Positions 34,701 to 45,748 of a DNA stretch of 64,000 nucleotides are shown one piece after another. The position numbers and the translations under genes are program-made. The stretch is from Capitella teleta. Taxonomy: Eukaryota > Annelida > Polychaeta > Capitellidae. Numbering within the stretch: position 1 is the first letter of the stretch; each line of letters starts with the position of its first letter. The notes under the pieces were generated by a model. That model saw only the letters and a list, made by a program, of their open reading frames with translations. It made no database searches and was not told the origin of the DNA. The stretch is taken from NCBI GenBank assembly GCA_000328365.1, contig KB307163.1:85200-149199 (forward strand). Direction: 5' to 3'.

Positions 34701-37700
34701 CTGTGATACTCTGACGTTACCTAATTGGTAGGTATTGCCATGGCATATATATATATACTCTTGATAAGTATATAAGACAGATTCACCGTGTAGAGCATAA
34801 TGAAGTTATATTTGGCATGCTGAATTGAGGTGTTGCTGAGCCACTACTATCAATTTCGAGTGCAAGAAAAAGGCGGTCCACAATTGAGCAATTTGAGAGG
34901 CCAGCGATCTTTACACTGACATTGAAAAGGCAACCGAACAATCATCGATCACCCGTAACCTTCGAGACTGGACGGTGCAGCGCCCTCATTATCCATCGCA
35001 ACACTGAACGGTTGCGCCGTCTACATCCATTTACAGGCCTTTGCATCTTTGCTAATTGCTGGATTTCTCGCTAGCGATGCTTTCGGGGAGTTAGATGTAG
35101 ACTTGCGGTTGTATTTCGGTGAGTTTGGCATGCAGGTCTTCGTTGATGAGCATATAATGACTGATAACCATTGCGCGGAATGTGTTTCTTTTGCCATGAA
35201 CAAATCGGCCTCTGTGTGATATAGATCTAATGAAGGCTGCTCAGCATTCACTTGTCTGTGTTCGTGCATTCAAATTAGGTCATCTGTGCTTCATAACCAA
35301 GATCCTCTCTAAGCTAAGTTGATTCCGATTTGTTTGCCATATACGTCACATTGGACAGGAGGTACTTTGCCCAACCTGACTCCATCCTGCTATTGCTCGT
35401 GGTGATAATTAAGTGTCATCAGCCACTGAAAAGACATCATGATTTCCCAGTGGCACCAAGGGAATCCCAGACATTGCAATCCTATGCGGAGGCTCGCATA
35501 ATTGGCTCTTAGCAATTGGCCTGGTGACCACGTTATGGCATATTCCCTTGCATTGCTGATCGACTTGGAACACAGCGTGTTAGATCACAGCTACGCAGGC
35601 GAACCTTTTATTGAAACAATCATAGCAATGCATGGCATGGGGCACATGTTTATAAATATATCTTACTACAATATTTTGATCTACATAATAAAACCAACTG
35701 AATGAATTTCGACTGACATCGACAGGTCACTGGGAGTATTCAAAGGTACGATCGATCATTTTACAAAGCAACAGTCTAAACTCGGAGATTCTATTCAAGT
35801 GCTTCATCACTTAACCAACGGTTTAGAATTATTTTTTTTTTTTTTTTACAACTACAATCAAATTGAACGCAATATCAAACAATAACATAAATAAGCAATC
35901 CCAGTACTTTGCAAAAATGACCCAAAATTATTAGTTAAACCCCCCTCGCAATCGAGGCCAAAACCCATTATTGCTGAGCGCGTGGATGGATTTCTGCTGT
36001 GTCGATCGGGCCGTCTCATACCTTGCTGGTGCCGCCACCATTCGGTTCTGCTGTTCTCACCTTCATCCAACCTGGTCTGGACTCACAGCAGCTGCAGAAC
36101 ACATTCTTGAAGGTGTCACGGAACTGGCGACTCATGGTGCAGTACAACACGAAGTTAATGCTGTTATTTAACAACGCCATGATGTCAAGCAGGTCCCCCA
36201 GGGGCCAGTACACATCATCAAAAAAAGTTTCAATGAAGATGCTGCACAGAGTAAGAACTCCCTGAGGCAGCTCTGTTAAGAGGAAGAGGGCCACGATGGC
36301 CAGAAGCATGGCTGTGGTTCTGTTATGCTCTCTTGCTCGATCTGACTCGTCCTTCTTGCCTTGCGATTTGAGGGCCATTCGTCTCTTATTGGCGGCATGC
36401 ATCGCAAAGATCAACAGGATTGTCAAGATAGTCAGAAGAGCACACGGGATCAACTTTATCAGACCAGCCTGGATCCAATAGTTGAAGTTGTTGAGAAAAG
36501 GTTCGGCAAGCTTACTGTTTTTGAATTCATAATGGCTGCATGCTGGCGTGGTTACATTGTTGGTGCATCGGGAAGTGTCATGTTTGACGGCGTTCAGTAG
36601 ATAGTTGGGAATACAGACTACTGCTGTACAGAGGTACACACACAGGATGGCTATCTTAGCGCGAAGCATGCTGCACAAACTGGCACCCTGGATTGGATAG
36701 CAGATGTAGAGGTAGCGAAAGATGGCCAGGATGATGGTTAACCAGATGGCGATGGTGTGACAGACCACCGTGAAGTTGATGTGGAAGAGCATGAGGCCAA
36801 TCCAGCCAATGCTCCGAGTCGAAGGGAATTCTAACTGCGGATCCCTCATGATGTAGAAGTGAATGCTGACCGGTAAATACGACGCCATGGTCAAGAGGTC
36901 AGCGACCGCCAGCCAGGTGAGAATCAGGTTGGTGGAAGATTGCATGTTCTTCCTGGTCAAGACGACGATGTTCACCAAGTTGGCGATGACGCCCCACGCA
37001 CAAACGACCACCGCGATGGGGCCGTGGATGTTGGCGTACTCCTTGCTGAACTCGACCAATTGAGGGTACTTTGGCTGATATCCCGCTGGCCCGCTGGTCG
37101 TGTTGGCCAATGATGTGTCATTCATGGCGACGGTTAGAGTGGCATTGTCTACCGCGTTGTCAGATCTCAGTAGATACAAACGAGTGCTGGTAGCGAGGCC
37201 TCCGAGTGCTACGCCGATGCGGTGTTCGGGTTTATATAGCCCGAATGGGTGCTTCCTCTTCTTCCTGGCAGCGGTGTCGGTGAGGAGGGGGGCGGTGCTC
37301 GGCTGCAGCACTTGATTTGCCGATCCGGATTTCACACTTCTTCAATCGATGTGATCAGCGGATGAAATGGAATATGTTGACTGTTGGGATAAATCGAGTG
37401 AAATTGGGAGCGCCGGAGCTCCGACTAAGGCGCTTTGCGTCGCATCGGGAGCCTCTCTCGACGTGATACTGTTGACTCAGGCGGCTTTTCATCCTTTGTT
37501 GAAACCATTCTGATATTTATGGATCTCCTTGGGGATATATATTTCATTGCCTATGATACCGCACATTGATCCTATTTGGACGCCTTCATCAAATTTCTAC
37601 GCTCCCGAATTAAAGGATAAATCTCAGAGGAATATGCCCAGTGTAATAGGGTATGTAATAGGGTATGTAATAGGGTATGTAATAGGTAATGGCATCCCAC

Positions 37701-40700
37701 TAGGATTTCTCTCTCTCTCTTCCGATCACCTCGTTGCAATCTGTCTCGAGGTGACAATTGCCAACACGGAGTTTTATCTCCATGGCTGGACATACTCAGT
37801 ATTTGGTTGCTGCGTGGATAACAAATTAGCTTTGGTTTTTATTAATGATATTACTCACTCCAGATATATGTATAATCTTTGACCAGAGAAGTAACACTTT
37901 CTCTGAGAAGCGCAATATGCCATTGAAATGCATTGAAATCGCTAACATGGAGTAGATAGACTACTTATGGCCCACTCTGTATGTCTGTTAATCTATACAT
38001 GTCACATAGCACCACTACAACTGAATATCACCCATGAGGCCATGATCTTAGCTGTCACGTGAATTGCGGGTGAGGGAGGGAGTCTCAATTACTCGCACCT
38101 ACTTCATTAACCTATGAGCGTGGACGACGGAGATACTAATGTTATTACCGAATTAAAATGTCCAATTGTAAATATGCATAGAACCAATACGATTGATGGA
38201 GCATTATATATAATATTATATGTTCACTTTTATAGATTAGGGTATACACTTATATACAAATATTGCAAATATTGCGGAGTGCACTCTACCTCGATAGAAT
38301 CATGAAAGCATGTAAGACAGACATTCAGACAATGAATTAAATCCTGGCATTTGCGTAAAGAGAGTTCAGGGGGTTTTATAATCGAAGCTTGTTTATGACC
38401 TTTGCCCTCTCAATGGCCAAAGTGAATGAATACATGTTTGGCCTGATGAATAAGCAGCTGAGCTCAGTTTGTTACCCAAAGAGAGCCACAACGAACCATC
38501 AAGCCAGGAATGAGTTGGAGCTGTTGAAAAAAAGAAAAAAGAAAAATGTTGTATGTCATGGATGGCATGAATAAAATGATGATGATTATATATTATTAAT
38601 GTTACGATAATGTACAATTTGAGTGGATATCAGTTATTACTATTGCAGATGTAGCATTCCAGAATGCTGTAATTTCCTGATAATATTATAGGATAAATAA
38701 TTTGTATGATTTTCATATAAAATAGTATTGGGTACAACATTTTTTAGCGAATAAGGGAAACATTTGTTGATCGAAGAGATGATTCTGGCGAGTTATTTAC
38801 TAGAATACCTATATAGAATTATTTTTAGAATTTTAGAATTATTATTATTATTTAGAATTATAATAGAGTTATTGAACATCGGAGATTTTGACGAAAGTTT
38901 CATGCGATGGAACGCCTCCTTCACACGAATGCAAATATGACAAAAGTACTTAAATCTATAAGACAATCATGAGCCGAATCTCTACTATTTATGTTAATGT
39001 CAAACCTGGGGAAAAGTTGTTGATATCCTAAGCAGTTAATCTATACCAATTTAATACAATGCATCACATCTTCACGAAATTTTGTTATTATAATCTCGGT
39101 TACAAAATACTTCGCTTCGGTTGTCTCTCCAATGACTGAAGTTTAGTTCCTGAATCCACATTCATCAAACAGCCATTACGTCGAGCACGCTACGCACCGA
39201 GAAGAGAAATAATTTCATGTGCCGAACACACGCAATTCATTCATGAGTGTTTGCCGCGAGCCAGCGATCATTCCTTATTGCACTGAAGCAGGGACTGTGC
39301 GCACTAGTAGCGACCCACGCAGTTTATGCGAACAGACTATAAAATGAAAAGCTGCATCGCAAATTCTTACCATTAACCCATTTGGACGCATACATTCGAA
39401 TATCAGGTTTCCCTTTGTAATCGTGTTTGCAATTTACATCTTAAGGGAGACCCCATAAAACGGTTAAAAAAAATCGCAAGTTTGTTCTTCTGCTTGTAGG
39501 ATTGCGCTAATTAGTCGTCATTTTAAACAGCCGAGCACGATGTTCAGACGCTTCATTATGAGTAATTAGAATTCATTTGAAAATAGTCCTCGATTTAGCA
39601 CAGAGACAAATCACTCGGTGAAGTGTCATTTTCGCTCCTCCAATCACTCACTGCCAGAAAGCATGTTCGTCTCTTTATTTAACACTGCTGTCAATTTCAC
39701 AAGTGATCAGTCACCGCGCTGTCGTACACCCACAATATTTCTTTTATTTTGTACATATCTCCTTTCAATGCCTCACTTATTCTGATAATAATTCTCAATA
39801 TAATGTTTCCCTGGTTTAACAATGAATGGTGTCTCTGCCGTGTTGAGACAGACGATCAGTCGAAATGGTACCAAAAAAAATATACATTCATGGAAACGCT
39901 GAACAAAGTTTTCAGGATGAAAATGTTCGAATTGATAATTTTATTCCAGCAATTCAAATGACAGTTAATTTGGATAGACAATGGTTGTCAACCGTTCAAC
40001 TAAATATCAGAACTGGACGTTAATGTTTGACCGAGTGTTATACCTGAACATGTTGAAATTATACGTTGGGTCTTGAACTCACCAAATGATCCCCATAGAT
40101 TCCAAGTACGCCTCTTTTATCAATTAACTTCTTCTTTCCACACCTGGAAATTCCAGGTGTGCAGGCCACAGATTATCAATATATCTCGATAAGATCGTAT
40201 GCAAACCATTTGTGTACACACTTGCAATCCTTATCACAGCGGCACTTGTTGCAATAGTGGGTTTCTTTGAATACCCTAATCCACTTGGATCTCAGCGATA
40301 CAAGTATTCCCCGTACACCTTTATACATTAGTATTAATTAATGCACACCATTCCGTGTTCAAAGAACAGGTGTAGTAATCCTTACGATCTGCTTCACATG
40401 AATTACATTAATATACGTTTTGCATACTTTCCATTCTCATCATTTTATTGTTAACTAATTTTGTTCTTGTTTTTATTATTATTGTTATTTTTTTCCGTCA
40501 CAATTTGTTACAGTATAATAATTGCGTAATAAATGATTGGCGATTATGAGAGATTCGATGTCGATTGTATATTGGTAATATATGCTTGTATATCCAAACT
40601 AAGAAGGCAATGCAAATAATCCTTCTGTGCAGATAATAAAGATTGTCATGCCCTAGATTTCCTTTACAGTGCAACACCATGCACCCTTTCCCTTAGCTTT

Positions 40701-43700
40701 CATGTACACTGCCATAGGAGCTGTTTGGCGCCCTCACGGAATAACAGCTCATCGCAGAAGCTTGTGTTTGAGACATAATTAATTCAATGGTCAGTTAGAG
40801 CGGCTACAACCGAAGCGATGCTGTGTGCCAGACTGAGTGCTTGGTTTGTATTCGCTTCGTGAAGTTTCTGACCATTCCGAGTTCTCTATTCGGGTGAATT
40901 ATTCTCAACCCCGGGTCAAGTAAGGATTATGCGAAGCCAGTGTGGAACCTTTTCTTCCCTCTCGCATTTCAATTGTTGATTGGCGTGTTTCTTCACTCCA
41001 CCGACTCAATTATGCAAGCTGTGATATTTTACAGCCAGGTATTTGCTCAATATCAAAGTGTGTCGCACGGATTCTGAGCATGTTGTCGATTTCACTCGTT
41101 TATTTACTATATTTTTTGTTTGAACAAAGACGAAAAACGTTAAAGCTAAAATAATGACACGTGGCAGACCAGAGGCATGCGAGATTGTGAGTGGAGAATT
41201 GTGTCAGTCAACCTCATTAGAAAATGGCATAGCAATCTCAGCTGATTGTCAGACATGCAATGAGTGAGGAGACAAAAAGACAAAATAAATTGGCACGCAA
41301 AGCTCACAAGTGATGCCAGTCGGACGGCTGTCCTTGCTATGCATTAGCGACTTTTTTTAGCGATTCTCTTTCACAGCGTAATAATTTGGATTGGAGGTTA
41401 TGATATATACAGAGTGCAGGGCCAAAAGTAGTCTATCTACTCCATGTTAAAAGCAAAGCTATAAAACTTGAAAAAACTTATCCCATTATTCTAAAAAATT
41501 TATATCTGATATGGGCTAACTTGGTTATTATGCACCATTTAATGCAAAGAAATCGAATAGAACGTTAATTTTGTTTGCGAGAGGAACATTTAAATGCGAG
41601 TAGTGGTAAGTGCATGATCGTCAAAATCTTTTATGTGCGCGTAATCGGATGGGCCCCTGAACCAGCATTGTGCAATGTCAGCTGTTGCGTGGCGCTGCAG
41701 TAGAAATTATCTGCTTTGTTTTGATTTTAGTAGATAAAAATCAGTGTCACAATCTCAACAACAACACCCACCAACAATATAACAACTCATTCATCCGATA
41801 AAAGTAATTTAAGAGGAAGAGTATTGGATGAAAGAAGATAATTAATAATGCGTACGATTTAAACGACCGGCTGCAAAAAAAATAAAAAAAAATAAAAAAA
41901 AAAATAAAAAATTCGCGCGCGTTTTATGCCGCTCGCTGCGCAGCATCGTACTTTTCCGCGAAAAACGTTGATTTTAGTGAGTATATTTTACTTCGCATAT
42001 GTTATATCCTTTTTATTGATGTTATTTCTTGAGTAGGTCGTTATATTACGCGATATGCTACGCACCAGAATAACAACAGAATACCTCATTTGGATTGTAA
42101 CAAAATATTCTCGAACAGTAAGTGCTGAAAAGTCGGAGCTGCTTGGCGACACTCATTGTCAACACCTCCACCATCCCGACACTCAATTTACAATGGACGA
42201 TGCATTCCCATTATATTTTAAGGCCTACTCAACCATCACCCCTCGCATATATGTACTTGTATGCGACAGGTCACTAAGTGCAGCAGCGGGCTGAGAGCGA
42301 TGCCTTATATGGGCATCCAAAGGATGCTCATCCATGGTCCGGGGCTGAAAGGAAAAATAATCGACAAAATTGGATTCGAATTGATAGGAATAGCAGCATG
42401 AAATGTTAAACCATTCATACCAGGTTTTTGTGTGGTTTTCACACGTGGCCTGTTTTGTAACACTTTCTCGGAAAAGTTCACTGCCATTGAAAAGCATCGA
42501 AATCGTTAACATGGAGTAGATACTTTTGGCCCACTCTGTATATCACTGCAATCACTTATCTGTTCACTTGGAGCCACAAATGCGATTATCCTACTGCAGT
42601 TTAAATGCATATTTCATTATCTATTTTGACAAAAGTGTGTAGCCCATCAGGTGCTACCCTCTTGCAAGGGATCTGGCAAGAGAGCGACACAGTACGACCT
42701 ACTGTGTTCCTCTCACGGGTCATGTGACCTGAAGCGAAACCATTTGCCCACGAGACAAGACCCGTGTTGTGAAGGCTTCACCATGCGTCCCTATCACAAC
42801 GAAGTGTGAGAATAAAGTGTGGCACGGTGCAACCAACGAGCTCAAGTTGAACAACAAACACGTGATTGTTGGATCAGAGCAGATCACACGATATAGCTAA
42901 TGATGCTCGCTTGTACAAGACGCGAGGCTCACACAGAAACAGTCCGAGTAGCAGTTGATTATCACGTGATCACGTGGTTCCTGGCATCAAGACTGCAAAC
43001 TTTAGTTTAGTGTGCTTTGGGTATAAAAGTCTCCGTGCAAGCGCTGACAGCTCGCAGTCCGAACAATGACGTCGTCCGGCAGAGTCTGCTTGTATACCGG
43101 GGTGCCCAGGGCGGGTTGGATCGAGCTAATCCCCAGCAGGGACTTAGTGCGATCTGACGCCGATCGCGACGGCTCTTTGTCAAGAGTTGATTGATAGGCG
43201 CTTCGAAGCAATTTCCCCGGCCATTTGACATTTTCCCTGCCATTTAGTCAGATCCCCCTGTCGCTAAATGTCCAATCTGGTATGTCAGCTACTTGTTCAA
43301 AAAATCTCGCAGGATACGCAATGCAATCGCGACACAACGAATATGACAAACATTGCAGATTGGCTAAGGAGATCAATGGATGTTTGTTATCGAGACTTCG
43401 CCTCCATTAGCCAGCCAGGCTATAAGTCGTTCGTACACACGCGTATTGCTTGCTTTACATTCTGTTTGCGATCGGTGTCCTGTGTCGCAATCCTTACCAG
43501 ACCATGCGTACAACCATTCAACATGATGTATGCCTCATATGGGAGCATTTACTTGTGGTGCTGAAACAACCCGTATTGTATTGGTAACCTCGTTAAAGCA
43601 ATTTTTTCCACAAAAGAACTCGGATTAATACATACTTATGAGGTAAAGACAAAGGACCGCTTGTGTACATGCTGAAATAATTGCTGCTTTGAAATCACAC

Positions 43701-45748
43701 AAATTGACTGATTACTGGCTCTGGATGTATTCAGACGGTCGTTTCTCGATGTTCTGTGTGTCAGATCTTAGACATAATTCTCACCAAAGAGAAAACAGCC
43801 GCCTTCGGGTTTTGTCCATTAGGTGTCAGAAGAAAAAGTCGAATCGAAAGGTAGAAAAGATGGCGCGGGTTAATTGATAAACTGCCGCGGCGCGTGCATT
43901 TAACAGGCATGCGCTAATGCTATTGACTTCCGTTCTCAATTTACAGAAAACGATCACGTATTTAATTGCAGATTGACCTTGGCATGCAAGTTGAGCCCCC
44001 AACGCCCCAACCACCACAACCGATCAGTTTAGAAAGTGACGGCTGGAATACGGACGTCATCAATGGAATTCCCCCACGTGACCTGAACGTGCTGTTCTAC
44101 GTATCGGTTATCCTCCCCTTGATCATCGCAGCCGCTATCTTCGTTCTGCTAAGCATCATCATGTTGGGTAATCGCCAGGGTCTGTGAGTATCTATATTTA
44201 ATAATAGGACATGACAGTCATATGCATAATTCGGAATTATTCTGAATAACATTTGAGTAATTGTTTGATTGATGCATCCGCGGCGTATTCATGAGATTTT
44301 CGTATCCCACCAAAGAAAGCTGAGCTTGGAAATCAAATCTAATCAATCATTGTCGAGCAGAAGATAACTGTTTTATATAAAGGATAAGCACACACGATGC
44401 TCAATGACATGCCACCCAGCACGTGTGTCACCCGAATTTCAACCAAATATATTCCATTTCAGCGAAAAACGTAACAAAGAAACATCGGCGTGAGTTCATT
44501 CAATTTCATGCTTTCGTGCAAGTGTGTTTTTTGTTTTTCTTTTTCCGTAGAACTCAGTTGAGCCAGTTTAACACGATTTGCAGAGCAACAGCGAACCTTC
44601 GCTACATGTCGCAGTCCAGGGAGGCAGCTCCAATTCTTGGAGGCCAATCCGGCTTTTCAACTCCTGCCCACAGCGCATCTCGAGCAACAACCCCAAAACG
44701 GTGAATTGCAAATTGCAAATTGTTTGCGAGAATATTTTCTTTATTTTTTTTTTCTGTCTGTGCCTTACGCAGCTCCCAGACTGACCTCGCAGTTCACGCG
44801 ACAAGTTCTCTGCCCCCCCGAGTACCAAAGCGCACCTTAGTGAGAACGACGTGAGTCTAATCAATCGAATGTTCCCTTTATAATTCGTCTACATCAAACA
44901 GCAGAGTGAATCGCTTGCAAGCACCAACGAGCAGTTAACCCAATCTGAAACGAGATGGCAGAATGGAATGCTTCACAAAGCGTGAATATTCCTGTGAGCA
45001 CAAGTGCATTGTAACCGTTTGTTCGTTCATATTACGTAATATTTTATACATGGTTTGCAGAATGTGCCTTAGATGAATAAATCAATTAAGTACGTTAGCA
45101 TCAATGTTATTACTTCTGGAGGGCATACCCTATCCATCCCATAAAGCAGCGATGGTCAATTTGTCTGAGAATTGCGTACATTATGCTAAGCCATTTCTGT
45201 CTTTTATAACATAAACATTATGACTGCAGCGGCCGTTGGTGAAATATCCGAAGGTCACATGACCCTAAAAACCCGCGATGACGTCCTGCTCACTTCCGGA
45301 CCTCGTGACCGGGTTTCCTAGAAATCAGATGGCGTTTTTCCTCTCTGATTGCAGTTATCCCTGCTTGGAGGACACGTGCTTGGTTGCACAGGCTCCCAAT
45401 TTTGGCACCGTTCACTCGCCTAATGCACCTTTCACAAGAATAAAACCTTTAAAAGCTCACGGGTCATCGATATATCATTTCATTAATGTTCTGTGGTCTG
45501 CAGTGTGTTCATAAAAAAAAATCGTTCATCACGTACCGTTTAGCTTCGCCATATTTCACAGGTTCTTAAACCAACCGCCGCATCAGGACGCTGGGTCACC
45601 CATCACGGATATTGACAATTTACTGAAGGGGCTTTTACCCGGCAACACGTCTCATTTGCCGGCTGGTTGGAACGGCCTTGTGCCTCATTACATCAGCAAT
45701 CACCATTTTGATGCTCATGTCTTTTTAGCTATAGTCTCCTTGGGATAG
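22791..45748 (+). CDS. SGCE: Sarcoglycan, alpha/epsilon type
   Basis: Exons: 22791-22929, 22985-23257, 23311-23518, 24000-24168, 43972-44183, 44463-44489, 44551-44700, then 44773-44850 spliced to 45562-45748 (480 residues) or 44773-44854 ending in a TGA (419 residues). Phases fit throughout. Alpha/epsilon-sarcoglycans are single-pass plasma-membrane glycoproteins of the dystrophin-dystroglycan complex. Residues 1-21 form a signal peptide (MAIQWLTLISSF...). The ectodomain shows PPEWLDFSQRDPY ... AVLYGTP, RVPLIVGVNPFKG and FEISWCYFRL, which align with the family's cadherin-like region. The membrane span is about 302-329 (VLFYVSVILPLIIAAAIFVL), followed by LEKRNKET and RATANLRYMSQSRE, the conserved cytoplasmic juxtamembrane part. 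Intron 4 is about 19.8 kb and contains the antisense GPCR. Alpha versus epsilon cannot be told apart; one ancestral gene is likely. Confidence 0.9.
24967..25141. mobile_element. 175-bp MITE with 21-bp terminal inverted repeats
   Basis: The left end reads CCCAGATAGCATTCAAGTGT and the right end inverted reads CCCAGATAGCATTCAGGTGT, a single mismatch. The interior has no ORF. A target duplication is not evident. The CCCAG start resembles the terminus of the 3783-4912 family. Confidence 0.75.
27640..27845. repeat. Dispersed repeat copy
   Basis: Shares GCGATTCTACAAAGCGCC / ACATGTAAATGTCTCAT with 14725-14812 and CCCTTCTCAGTACAATGACA / GAATTCCGACG with 5038-5110. The three copies are diverged, and I cannot define the ends or the class. 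Confidence 0.4.
29529..29992 (-). CDS. Candidate small gene or first exon with TATA box, unrecognised
   Basis: On the minus strand a TATTTAAA box (29992-29985) lies about 80 bp before an ATG (29903) that opens 124 codons, beginning MSRVDLLLFLIGSQSVPQQL. The N-terminus has a short hydrophobic core that might be a signal peptide. A possible donor (GTT/GTGAGA) lies after about 48 codons, so the real coding part may be shorter. No family is recognised and the sequence lies within the sarcoglycan intron. Treat it as a hypothesis. Confidence 0.2.
36016..37335 (-). CDS. Class A GPCR, myosuppressin/FMRFamide-receptor-like, intronless and nested
   Basis: A single open exon of 439 residues. Seven membrane spans can be placed: TM1 about 105-126, TM2 136-162, TM3 176-208, TM4 227-247, TM5 287-312, TM6 341-367, TM7 378-400. 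The sequence resembles myosuppressin/DMSR receptors: TRKNMQSSTNLILTWLAVAD in TM2, HINFTVVCHTIAIWLT in TM3, and WPLGDLLDIMALLNNSINFV running into LYCTMSRQF in TM7. The DRY site is FRY (206-208), as is usual for that group. The expected ligand is an amidated neuropeptide acting through a G protein, which is inference from the family. N-glycosylation sites (NAT, NDT, NTT) cluster at 64-80. The start could be Met71 (37125), since the first 70 residues are basic and lack a signal peptide. It lies antisense in sarcoglycan intron 4. A TATA-like ATATATATTTC lies at 37535-37545. Confidence 0.9.
   Translation of the reverse strand: MKSGSANQVLQPSTAPLLTDTAARKKRKHPFGLYKPEHRIGVALGGLATSTRLYLLRSDNAVDNATLTVAMNDTSLANTTSGPAGYQPKYPQLVEFSKEYANIHGPIAVVVCAWGVIANLVNIVVLTRKNMQSSTNLILTWLAVADLLTMASYLPVSIHFYIMRDPQLEFPSTRSIGWIGLMLFHINFTVVCHTIAIWLTIILAIFRYLYICYPIQGASLCSMLRAKIAILCVYLCTAVVCIPNYLLNAVKHDTSRCTNNVTTPACSHYEFKNSKLAEPFLNNFNYWIQAGLIKLIPCALLTILTILLIFAMHAANKRRMALKSQGKKDESDRAREHNRTTAMLLAIVALFLLTELPQGVLTLCSIFIETFFDDVYWPLGDLLDIMALLNNSINFVLYCTMSRQFRDTFKNVFCSCCESRPGWMKVRTAEPNGGGTSKV
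37643..37690. repeat. 12-bp tandem repeat
   Basis: About four copies of GTAATAGGGTAT, the first three perfect. Confidence 0.9.
37870..37990 (-). repeat. Fragment of the TACAGAGTGGGCC repeat family
   Basis: Read on the minus strand, it starts ATACAGAGTGGGCCATAAGT and continues AGTCTATCTACTCCATGTTAG, then TTTCAATGGCA and GAGAAAGTGTTAC. The same order of words occurs at 42542 (minus) and, more diverged, at 58107 (plus). Confidence 0.6.
41405..42542. mobile_element. Candidate 1.1-kb TIR element of the TACAGAGTGGGCC family
   Basis: The left end reads ATACAGAGTGCAGGGCCAAA followed by AGTAGTCTATCTACTCCATG. The right end read inverted is ATACAGAGTGGGCCAAAAGT followed by ATCTACTCCATGTTAA. These are imperfect inverted repeats of about 40 bp facing outward. 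No transposase ORF is seen between them. The alternative is two separate fragments in opposite orientation. Confidence 0.45.
42963..43029 (+). promoter_or_regulatory. Tandem E-boxes plus TATA box in intron 4
   Basis: Two CACGTG boxes (42963-42968 and 42971-42976) lie 50 bp upstream of TATAAAAG (43022-43029). An ATG follows 37 bp after the TATA box. The arrangement looks like a compact core promoter about 0.95 kb upstream of sarcoglycan exon 5. Confidence 0.35.
43066..43194 (+). CDS. Possible 42-codon small ORF downstream of the intronic TATA box
   Basis: ATG at 43066 opens MTSSGRVCLYTGVPRAGWIE and ends GSLSRVD before a TGA. It is GC-richer than its surroundings. The minus strand is also open here (43211-43002), so openness alone is weak evidence. 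The function is unknown, and it could instead be the 5' leader of a transcript that joins sarcoglycan exon 5. Confidence 0.2.
   Translation: MTSSGRVCLYTGVPRAGWIELIPSRDLVRSDADRDGSLSRVD

Larger units (their letters stand above)
24169..36015. other. Sarcoglycan intron 4, left part, no exon recognised
   Basis: About 11.8 kb with no coding exon that I can support. It holds a 175-bp MITE (24967-25141), a GATGCAAAGAG-TATAAAT promoter-like stretch with CACGTG near 25383-25407, DR1-type motifs (26548-26568, 28219-28231), a G-run (26960-26979), a dispersed repeat (27640-27845), CRE octamers (27273, 32664), an imperfect hairpin (28856-28890) and one candidate minus-strand first exon (29903). The remaining ORFs look like chance. 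Confidence 0.5.
37336..43971. other. Sarcoglycan intron 4, right part
   Basis: Contains the GPCR 5' flank, a 12-bp tandem repeat (37643-37690), two members of a repeat family ending TACAGAGTGGGCC (37870-37990, 41405-42542), a short perfect palindrome (40139-40161), an A/T-rich tract (41875-41912) and a promoter-like block with a short ORF (42960-43194). Otherwise I see nothing. Confidence 0.5.

Noticed and set aside
36296-37315. Several plus-strand ORFs opposite the GPCR
   Set aside because: Shadows of the GPCR coding frame without motifs.
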